Part shown: piece by piece, positions 8,079 through 15,294 of the stretch | Position numbering within the stretch: the stretch's first letter is position 1 | How the letters are laid out: every line of letters begins with the position of its first letter | Assembly: GCF_017916325.1 (NCBI RefSeq) | Contig: NW_027124991.1 | Span: 1-15,294, forward strand | DNA: 15,294 nt | Direction: 5' to 3' | Source of the DNA: Leishmania martiniquensis | Taxonomy: Eukaryota; Euglenozoa; Kinetoplastea; Trypanosomatida; Trypanosomatidae | Notes under the pieces: model-generated | Told to the model about the DNA's origin: nothing | Databases searched by the model: none | The model's input: the letters and a program-made list of their open reading frames with translations, nothing else | Translations under genes and position numbers: made by a program

Positions 8079-8546
8079 ATGCCTGCACCAAAGTCGATCT
8101 ACATCGCCGGCCCCGCGGTGTTTCATCCCGATAAAGGCGACAAATACTACAGCAAAGTGCGCGAACTACTCAGCCAGCAGGGAGTGGTGCCGCTTATCCC
8201 AGTGGACAACGTTGTCAGCGGAGCACTCAACATCCGTAACAAGAACATCGAGATGATACAGGCTTGTGACGCCGTCATTGCTGACCTCTCACCCTTTCGC
8301 TCCAAGGAACCGGACTGTGGAACCGCCTTCGAGGTCGGCTACGCGGCAGCTCTGGGGAAGCCGCTGCTGACGTTCTCCTCTGACACGCGGTCTATGGTGG
8401 ACAAGTACGGTGGTGAAATGGCGGAGGGCCTCACCGTTGAGAACTTTGGCTTGCCCTTCAACCTGATGCTGCACGACGGTACAGAAGTCTTCGACTCCTT
8501 TGAGGCGGCCTTTGCCCACTTCGTGAAGTACCACCTTTCCTCGTGA
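8079..8546 (+). CDS. Nucleoside 2-deoxyribosyltransferase
   Basis: This enzyme moves the 2-deoxyribose of a deoxynucleoside to another base, or hydrolyses it, through a covalent glycosyl-enzyme intermediate, and serves purine/pyrimidine salvage, important in trypanosomatids because they cannot make purines. The 155-residue product is the usual size for the family (about 150-160). It starts with the family's KSIYIAGPAVF, placing a Tyr at position 8. A beta-strand leads to CDAVIADLSPF (Asp69), then EPDCGTAFEVGYAAALGKP, where Asp79 and Glu85 fit the conserved Asp and nucleophilic Glu, and FNLM near the C-terminus supplies Asn128 and Met130, the Asn-x-Met pair of the bacterial enzymes. No frameshift or missing active-site residue is visible. 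The ATG at 8079 is the first after the acceptor region. It is the last clear gene before the telomere, about 2.1 kb away. The family is patchy and mostly bacterial, so an old transfer is plausible, but base composition resembles that of its neighbours. Confidence 0.95.
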   Translation: MPAPKSIYIAGPAVFHPDKGDKYYSKVRELLSQQGVVPLIPVDNVVSGALNIRNKNIEMIQACDAVIADLSPFRSKEPDCGTAFEVGYAAALGKPLLTFSSDTRSMVDKYGGEMAEGLTVENFGLPFNLMLHDGTEVFDSFEAAFAHFVKYHLSS

Positions 8547-10641
8547 AGTCGACTATCTTCTTTAGCGTTCCTATTCCCTCTTCTTCCGCCTCTCTTTTTA
8601 CCCTTATCGTCTATCTTGCCCCTAAAAGTCGACGACCGTCCAAAGGGCACTGCGCGCGCACCGGAGATAATATCTCTGCAGGGGAGGCCTTTATGCAGGA
8701 TCACTTGGTTGCAGTCACCATGGAAAGTTCCGCTGATGCGCTTCACTCTCCGCTGAACAGTGACAGGCGCCTACACGGCAGCCCAAATCAGAACATATTT
8801 CGTGAAACAACGTAGTATCGTATCTGTGAGCGAAACAGAAAGGAAGTATACTGTTGTGTCATGGAAGGTCGTGGCATCAACTCATCCATGAATGCACAAA
8901 CACCAGCTAAACCGCCGTCTTCCCCCTCCGACCCATCACTATGATTGATCTTTATGCGACATCTAATAAGCAGGCTTCCCTCCTCCGCGACGAAGACAAG
9001 CTGCCGTACATCTTATCCTCCCCCTGCCTGTTTCTGCCATCTACTAAGCTTCTTTACTCAACGCCTGCTCCCTATGCAGGTCGCTCCTGGTGTTGCTCTG
9101 CTGAGGCACTTCCCCTTCAGAAGTGAGCTCACGACTGCCGATGTGATGTTGTATCTCTTCTGTCTTGACGCTCCCACTGCTATTTCCCGCTCCCCTCCCG
9201 TCTCCATCTCTCCCATGACCACGACTTCAGCGACAGCAACAGCCTGCCTAGACTCATCGCACTTTCTCTCTTTCTTTTTCTGAGTAGTGACTCCACTGCC
9301 GTCCTCTCGCCAATCGTGGCACGACCCTATCCTACCTCTCTCTCCTATCTTGTTCTTGAAGCCTGTCACTGAAAAGGCTACTCCCGCTTCTGCTGCTCGC
9401 CATCTCCCCCTCCACCCCACGACACCCCAGCAGAAAAAAAAGAGCATGCTAGTGCCCAAGTCCGGAGTGTAGCTACGCTTCAACTCATGTGACACCTCGC
9501 AGGAACCGTCTCCACTCCCGGAGATGACAGATCTTCATGCCAGCCCCGACAAGGCTCTCATCACTGCGCCACACTGATGTATCGCGCTGCCAGCTGACGT
9601 AGGCTTCCTCCATCACCTCCACGATTCCTCACGCCTGCAACATCTTTCACCTTCGCCTCAAGGTAGCACTTTTGACAAAAGCATGAGCAAAGCTGACTGC
9701 CCGCATGCCCCTCCGGCTCAGCATCGCTTCCCTTCCTTTTCTTCAGCTGTACGACCTCCACGAAAAAAACTACACTTCTCTGGGATCCCCTCATTTCTCT
9801 CGACTCTCAGCTACAAACTCATGCTTTCTCTTGAAGGCCACAGATTTTGTATCAACTTCTTTGCCCTTTGCATCATCTCGGCACACAGTGAAATCCCTTA
9901 CGTATTTTTGTCCCATCATGACTTTCTCAGCACTATAAAGCGTTCGCGGAGCACGATTCAGTGACTTCAATACATTTTCTCCGTGTACTTTGAGCGCCAT
10001 CAACCAGACCTCCGGTTATCGCTGAAACGCAGCCCCTTCTAAGGTTTCACCCCACTCCAAATATTTCACGGGACAAGAACGCAATCCAACGGCAAACTTT
10101 CTCTTTTGCGCATTTTAGTGCCCTCACGAAACTGCGCACGGGATTCTTTTTTCTCTCGATCTCAGTGGCACCCTCCGCATAACGTCTTTTAAGCTGACCT
10201 TCCAAAAAAATATTTCCTCTCCTTTACGATCACTCCCCTCTGCAGACCGCTGTTTTTGTGCCTCTTGTCTACATGTTGCCTCGAAAGCTCCCTAAACGAC
10301 GCCTTTGAGCGCACGGTGAGCAATCGAAGCCTCCCCTACTCCCTCTATGCTACCATCGCTAATCCATTTCTAGCAACACGTCGAAGAATCTCGCTGGGAG
10401 GAAGCCGCTAACCGCATCCTGTATGCGCCTTCCCGCGTCCCTGACGGATGAGAGCACCGCTGTGAGCAAAACTTCCCCTTTCATGTGAAGGCTAGCACTT
10501 CGAATTGCCAACGCCCGATGAACTCCATTGGCAGCACAAAGCGCTACCTTCACAAACGGTACGCCAGTAAATCACTAACAATAACGCCTAATAAACAAAA
10601 CACGGTGCCCCTATGACTCTCAACCGCTTTTTCACATCTAC
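8547..10641. other. Subtelomeric region without a clear gene
   Basis: The first part should be the 3' untranslated region of the deoxyribosyltransferase gene. The remainder is C/T-rich on the + strand, with A-runs near 9433, 9764 and 10205 and only short open stretches. The longest on the - strand (9058-9495, 145 codons) is simply the purine-rich complement of C/T-rich DNA. I see no tandem satellite, no telomere-associated repeat that I can name, and no telomere-motif patch before 10642. I could not verify by eye whether the conserved sequence blocks described for Leishmania telomere-associated DNA are present. Confidence 0.6.
10359..10571 (-). pseudogene. Short protein-like open stretch next to the telomere, possible gene remnant
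   Basis: On the - strand 71 codons are open from just after a TGA (10574-10572) to a TAG (10361-10359). The translation is unusually protein-like for this region: it begins FTGVPFVKVALCAANGVHRA and ends FLPARFFDVLLEMD, with alternating hydrophobic and charged residues and few low-complexity runs. There is no ATG near its beginning; the only early internal Met is in SLHMKGE. It lies only about 70 bp from the telomeric array and points away from it. I do not recognise a family. It may be a remnant of a subtelomeric gene or chance. Confidence 0.2.
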
Positions 10642-13139
10642 GGTTAGGGTTAGGGTTAAGGGTTAAGGGTTAAGGGTTAAGGGTTAAGGGTTAAGGGTTA
10701 AGGGTTAAGGGTTAAGGGTTAAGGGTTAAGGGTTAAGGGTTAAGGGTTAAGGGTTAAGGGTTAAGGGTTAAGGGTTAAGGGTTAAGGGTTAAGGGTTAAG
10801 GGTTAAGGGTTAAGGGTTAAGGGTTAAGGGTTAAGGGTTAAGGGTTAAGGGTTAAGGGTTAAGGGTTAAGGGTTAAGGGTTAAGGGTTAAGGGTTAAGGG
10901 TTAAGGGTTAAGGGTTAAGGGTTAAGGGTTAAGGGTTAAGGGTTAAGGGTTAAGGGTTAAGGGTTAAGGGTTAAGGGTTAAGGGTTAAGGGTTAAGGGTT
11001 AAGGGTTAAGGGTTAAGGGTTAAGGGTTAAGGGTTAAGGGTTAAGGGTTAAGGGTTAAGGGTTAAGGGTTAAGGGTTAAGGGTTAAGGGTTAAGGGTTAA
11101 GGGTTAAGGGTTAAGGGTTAAGGGTTAAGGGTTAAGGGTTAAGGGTTAAGGGTTAAGGGTTAAGGGTTAAGGGTTAAGGGTTAAGGGTTAAGGGTTAAGG
11201 GTTAAGGGTTAAGGGTTAAGGGTTAAGGGTTAAGGGTTAAGGGTTAAGGGTTAAGGGTTAAGGGTTAAGGGTTAAGGGTTAAGGGTTAAGGGTTAAGGGT
11301 TAAGGGTTAAGGGTTAAGGGTTAAGGGTTAAGGGTTAAGGGTTAAGGGTTAAGGGTTAAGGGTTAAGGGTTAAGGGTTAAGGGTTAAGGGTTAAGGGTTA
11401 AGGGTTAAGGGTTAAGGGTTAAGGGTTAAGGGTTAAGGGTTAAGGGTTAAGGGTTAAGGGTTAAGGGTTAAGGGTTAAGGGTTAAGGGTTAAGGGTTAAG
11501 GGTTAAGGGTTAAGGGTTAAGGGTTAAGGGTTAAGGGTTAAGGGTTAAGGGTTAAGGGTTAGGGTTAAGGGTTAAGGGTTAAGGGTTAAGGGTTAAGGGT
11601 TAAGGGTTAAGGGTTAAGGGTTAAGGGTTAAGGGTTAAGGGTTAAGGGTTAAGGGTTAAGGGTTAAGGGTTAAGGGTTAAGGGTTAAGGGTTAAGGGTTA
11701 AGGGTTAAGGGTTAAGGGTTAAGGGTTAAGGGTTAAGGGTTAAGGGTTAAGGGTTAAGGGTTAAGGGTTAAGGGTTAAGGGTTAAGGGTTAAGGGTTAAG
11801 GGTTAAGGGTTAAGGGTTAAGGGTTAAGGGTTAAGGGTTAAGGGTTAAGGGTTAAGGGTTAAGGGTTAAGGGTTAAGGGTTAAGGGTTAAGGGTTAAGGG
11901 TTAAGGGTTAAGGGTTAAGGGTTAAGGGTTAAGGGTTAAGGGTTAAGGGTTAAGGGTTAAGGGTTAAGGGTTAAGGGTTAAGGGTTAAGGGTTAAGGGTT
12001 AAGGGTTAAGGGTTAAGGGTTAAGGGTTAAGGGTTAAGGGTTAAGGGTTAAGGGTTAAGGGTTAAGGGTTAAGGGTTAAGGGTTAAGGGTTAAGGGTTAA
12101 GGGTTAAGGGTTAAGGGTTAAGGGTTAAGGGTTAAGGGTTAAGGGTTAAGGGTTAAGGGTTAAGGGTTAAGGGTTAAGGGTTAAGGGTTAAGGGTTAAGG
12201 GTTAAGGGTTAAGGGTTAAGGGTTGAGGGTTAAGGGTTAAGGGTTAAGGGTTAAGGGTTAAGGGTTAAGGGTTAAGGGTTAAGGGTTAAGGGTTAAGGGT
12301 TAAGGGTTAAGGGTTAAGGGTTAAGGGTTAAGGGTTAAGGGTTAAGGGTTAAGGGTTAAGGGTTAAGGGTTAAGGGTTAAGGGTTAAGGGTTAAGGGTTA
12401 AGGGTTAAGGGTTAAGGGTTAAGGGTTAAGGGTTAAGGGTTAAGGGTTAAGGGTTAAGGGTTAAGGGTTAAGGGTTAAGGGTTAAGGGTTAAGGGTTAAG
12501 GGTTAAGGGTTAAGGGTTAAGGGTTAAGGGTTAAGGGTTAAGGGTTAAGGGTTAAGGGTTAAGGGTTAAGGGTTAAGGGTTAAGGGTTAAGGGTTAAGGG
12601 TTAAGGGTTAAGGGTTAAGGGTTAAGGGTTAAGGGTTAAGGGTTAAGGGTTAAGGGTTAAGGGTTAAGGGTTAAGGGTTAAGGGTTAAGGGTTAAGGGTT
12701 AAGGGTTAAGGGTTAAGGGTTAAGGGTTAAGGGTTAAGGGTTAAGGGTTAAGGGTTAAGGGTTAAGGGTTAAGGGTTAAGGGTTAAGGGTTAAGGGTTAA
12801 GGGTTAAGGGTTAAGGGTTAAGGGTTAAGGGTTAAGGGTTAAGGGTTAAGGGTTAAGGGTTAAGGGTTAAGGGTTAAGGGTTAAGGGTTAAGGGTTAAGG
12901 GTTAAGGGTTAAGGGTTAAGGGTTAAGGGTTAAGGGTTAAGGGTTAAGGGTTAAGGGTTAAGGGTTAAGGGTTAAGGGTTAAGGGTTAAGGGTTAAGGGT
13001 TAAGGGTTAAGGGTTAAGGGTTAAGGGTTAAGGGTTAAGGGTTAAGGGTTAAGGGTTAAGGGTTAAGGGTTAAGGGTTAAGGGTTAAGGGTTAAGGGTTA
13101 AGGGTTAAGGGTTAAGGGTTAAGGGTTAAGGGTTAAGGG

Positions 13140-13628
13140 TTAGGGTTAGGGTTAAGGGTTAAGGGTTAGGGTTAGGGTTAGGGTTAGGGTTAGGGTTAGG
13201 GTTAGGGTTAGGGTTAGGGTTAGGGTTAGGGTTAGGGTTAGGGTTAGGGTTAGGGTTAGGGTTAGGGTTAGGGTTAGGGTTAGGGTTAGGGTTAGGGTTA
13301 GGGAGGGTTAGGGTTAGGGTTAGGGTTAGGGTTAGGGTTAGGGTTAGGGTTAGGGTTAGGGTTAGGGTTAGGGTTAGGGTTAGGGTTAGGGTTAGGGTTA
13401 GGGTTAGGGTTAGGGTTAGGGTTAGGGTTAGGGTTAGGGTTAGGGTTAGGGTTAGGGTTAAGGGTTAAGGGTTAAGGGTTAGGGTTAGGGTTAGGGTTAG
13501 GGTTAGGGTTAGGGTTAGGGTTAGGGTTAGGGTTAGGGTTAGGGTTAGGGTTAGGGTTAGGGTTAGGGTTAGGGTTAGGGTTAGGGTTAGGGTTAGGGTT
13601 AGGGTTAGGGTTAGGGTTAGGGTTAGGG
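13140..13628 (+). repeat. Internal block of canonical TTAGGG hexamers within the TTAAGGG array
   Basis: About 80 hexamers of TTAGGG occupy this block, with sharp boundaries to 7-base units on both sides. The block is interrupted by two TTAAGGG units at 13152-13165, by a degenerate GGGAGGG junction near 13301-13307 where a TTA is reduced to A, and by three TTAAGGG units at 13458-13478. Its uniformity within and abrupt edges suggest either a recombined or older telomere segment, or a part of the consensus that was corrected differently from its surroundings. Confidence 0.9.
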
Positions 13629-13726
13629 TTAAGGGTTAAGGGTTAAGGGTTAAGGGTTAAGGGTTAAGGGTTAAGGGTTAAGGGTTAAGGGTTAAGGGTT
13701 AAGGGTTAAGGGTTAAGGGTTAAGGG

Positions 13727-13756
13727 TTATAGGGTTAAGGGTTAACGGTTATGGGT
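13727..13756 (+). repeat. Cluster of degenerate telomere units
   Basis: Within 30 bp three different variants occur: a unit with an inserted T (TTATAGGG), a TTAACGG unit and a TTATGGG unit, about 100 bp after the hexamer block ends. Elsewhere variants are hundreds of bases apart, so this cluster is locally unusual. It may mark a join between sequence segments. Confidence 0.8.
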
Positions 13757-15294
13757 TAAGGGTTAAGGGTTAAGGGTTAAGGGTTAAGGGTTAAGGGTTA
13801 AGGGTTAAGGGTTAAGGGTTAAGGGTTAAGGGTTAAGGGTTAAGGGTTAAGGGTTAAGGGTTAAGGGTTAAGGGTTAAGGGTTAAGGGTTAAGGGTTAAG
13901 GGTTAAGGGTTAAGGGTTAAGGGTTAAGGGTTAAGGGTTAAGGGTTAAGGGTTAAGGGTTAAGGGTTAGCGGTTAAGGGTTAAGGGTTAAGGGTTAAGGG
14001 TTAAGGGTTAAGGGTTAAGGGTTAAGGGTTAAGGGTTAAGGGTTAAGGGTTAAGGGTTAAGGGTTAAGGGTTAAGGGTTAAGGGTTAAGGGTTAAGGGTT
14101 AAGGGTTAAGGGTTAAGGGTTAAGGGTTAAGGGTTACGGGTTAAGGGTTAAGGGTTAAGGGTTAAGGGTTAAGGGTTAAGGGTTAAGGGTTAAGGGTTAA
14201 GGGTTAAGGGTTAAGGGTTAAGGGTTAAGGGTTAAGGGTTAAGGGTTAAGGGTTAAGGGTTAAGGGTTAAGGGTTAAGGGTTAAGGGTTAAGGGTTAAGG
14301 GTTAAGGGTTAAGGGTTAAGGGTTAAGGGTTAAGGGTTAAGGGTTAAGGGTTAAGGGTTAAGGGTTAAGGGTTAAGGGTTAAGGGTTAAGGGTTAAGGGT
14401 TAAGGGTTAAGGGTTAAGGGTTAAGGGTTAAGGGTTAAGGGTTAAGGGTTAAGGGTTAAGGGTTAAGGGTTAAGGGTTAAGGGTTAAGGGTTAAGGGTTA
14501 AGGGTTAAGGGTTAAGGGTTAAGGGTTAAGGGTTAAGGGTTAAGGGTTAAGGGTTAAGGGTTAAGGGTTAAGGGTTAAGGGTTAAGGGTTAAGGGTTAAG
14601 GGTTAAGGGTTAAGGGTTAAGGGTTAAGGGTTAAGGGTTAAGGGTTAAGGGTTAAGGGTTAAGGGTTAAGGGTTAAGGGTTAAGGGTTAAGGGTTAAGGG
14701 TTAAGGGTTAAGGGTTAAGGGTTAAGGGTTAAGGGTTAAGGGTTAAGGGTTAAGGGTTAAGGGTTAAGGGTTAAGGGTTAAGGGTTAAGGGTTAAGGGTT
14801 AAGGGTTAAGGGTTAAGGGTTAAGGGTTAAGGGTTAAGGGTTAAGGGTTAAGGGTTAAGGGTTAAGGGTTAAGGGTTAAGGGTTAAGGGTTAAGGGTTAA
14901 GGGTTAAGGGTTAAGGGTTAAGGGTTAAGGGTTAAGGGTTAAGGGTTATGGGTTAAGGGTTAAGGGTTAAGGGTTAAGGGTTAAGGGTTAAGGGTTAAGG
15001 GTTAAGGGTTAAGGGTTAAGGGTTAAGGGTTAAGGGTTAAGGGTTAAGGGTTAAGGGTTAAGGGTTAAGGGTTAAGGGTTAAGGGTTAAGGGTTAAGGGT
15101 TATGGGTTAAGGGTTAAGGGTTAAGGGTTAAGGGTTAAGGGTTAAGGGTTAAGGGTTAAGGGTTAAGGGTTAAGGGTTAAGGGTTAAGGGTTAAGGGTTA
15201 AGGGTTAAGGGTTAAGGGTTAAGGGTTAAGGGTTAAGGGTTAAGGGTTAAGGGTTAAGGGTTAAGGGTTAAGGGTTAAGGGTTAAGGGTTAAGG

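Larger units (their letters stand above)
10642..15294 (+). repeat. Telomeric repeat array (TTAGGG / TTAAGGG)
   Basis: The array fills the remaining 4.65 kb with the G-rich strand on +, so the chromosome end is to the right; the window stops inside the array. It opens with two canonical TTAGGG hexamers (from about 10642 to 10654) and then changes to a 7-base unit TTAAGGG that makes up most of the array. Kinetoplastid telomeres are known to be TTAGGG, so the 7-base unit is unexpected. Isolated variant units occur: a single TTAGGG at 11559-11564, TTGAGGG at 12223-12229, TTAGCGG at 13966-13972, TTACGGG at 14134-14140, and TTATGGG at 14946-14952 and 15100-15106. That this is a telomere is secure; whether the extra A is real is not. 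Confidence 0.97.

Noticed and set aside
9058..9495. 145-codon - strand open frame in the subtelomere
   Set aside because: Low-complexity Gly/Glu/Lys/Arg-rich translation that results from purine-rich complement of C/T-rich DNA.
10642..15294. CRISPR-like or satellite interpretation of the repeat array
   Set aside because: Units are contiguous 6-7 base telomere motifs with no spacers, so this is a telomere.

Overview
This window is almost certainly a right-hand chromosome end of a trypanosomatid (kinetoplastid protist), most likely in or near the Leishmania group. Every convincing gene is intronless and on the + strand, reading toward the telomere. Genes are separated by long gaps rich in pyrimidine tracts followed by AG, the layout expected for spliced-leader trans-splicing, and coding regions are moderately GC-rich. 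The last 4.65 kb is a tandem array built on the telomeric TTAGGG motif, G-rich on the + strand, so the physical end lies to the right. The genus call is inference; no species-specific marker was recognised.

Layout from left to right. (1) 1-858 holds a decayed reading frame with several in-frame stops. A stretch resembling the first catalytic block of tyrosine recombinases suggests, weakly, a dead VIPER/TATE-like mobile element. 859-1632 has no convincing gene. (2) 1861-2859 encodes a 332-residue protein of unknown function. (3) 4068-6845 encodes a 925-residue BEACH-domain protein with an N-terminal GRAM-like segment, a PH-like segment and a degenerate WD40-type C-terminus, the architecture of FAN/NSMAF proteins. 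A possible 83-codon upstream ORF sits in its leader. (4) 8079-8546 encodes a 155-residue nucleoside 2-deoxyribosyltransferase with recognisable active-site residues; it is the last clear gene. (5) 8547-10641 is a subtelomere of about 2.1 kb without a clear gene, ending with a short protein-like open stretch on the - strand. (6) 10642-15294 is the telomeric array.

The genes probably share one directional transcription unit and do not form a functional pathway: one acts in membrane traffic, one in nucleoside salvage, one is unknown. The most striking feature is the telomere itself. It starts with two canonical TTAGGG hexamers, switches to a 7-base TTAAGGG unit for most of its length, and contains a block of about 490 bp of mostly canonical hexamers. 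This is either a real telomere-unit change or a systematic sequencing or consensus artefact, perhaps linked to the modified base J known in kinetoplastid telomeres.
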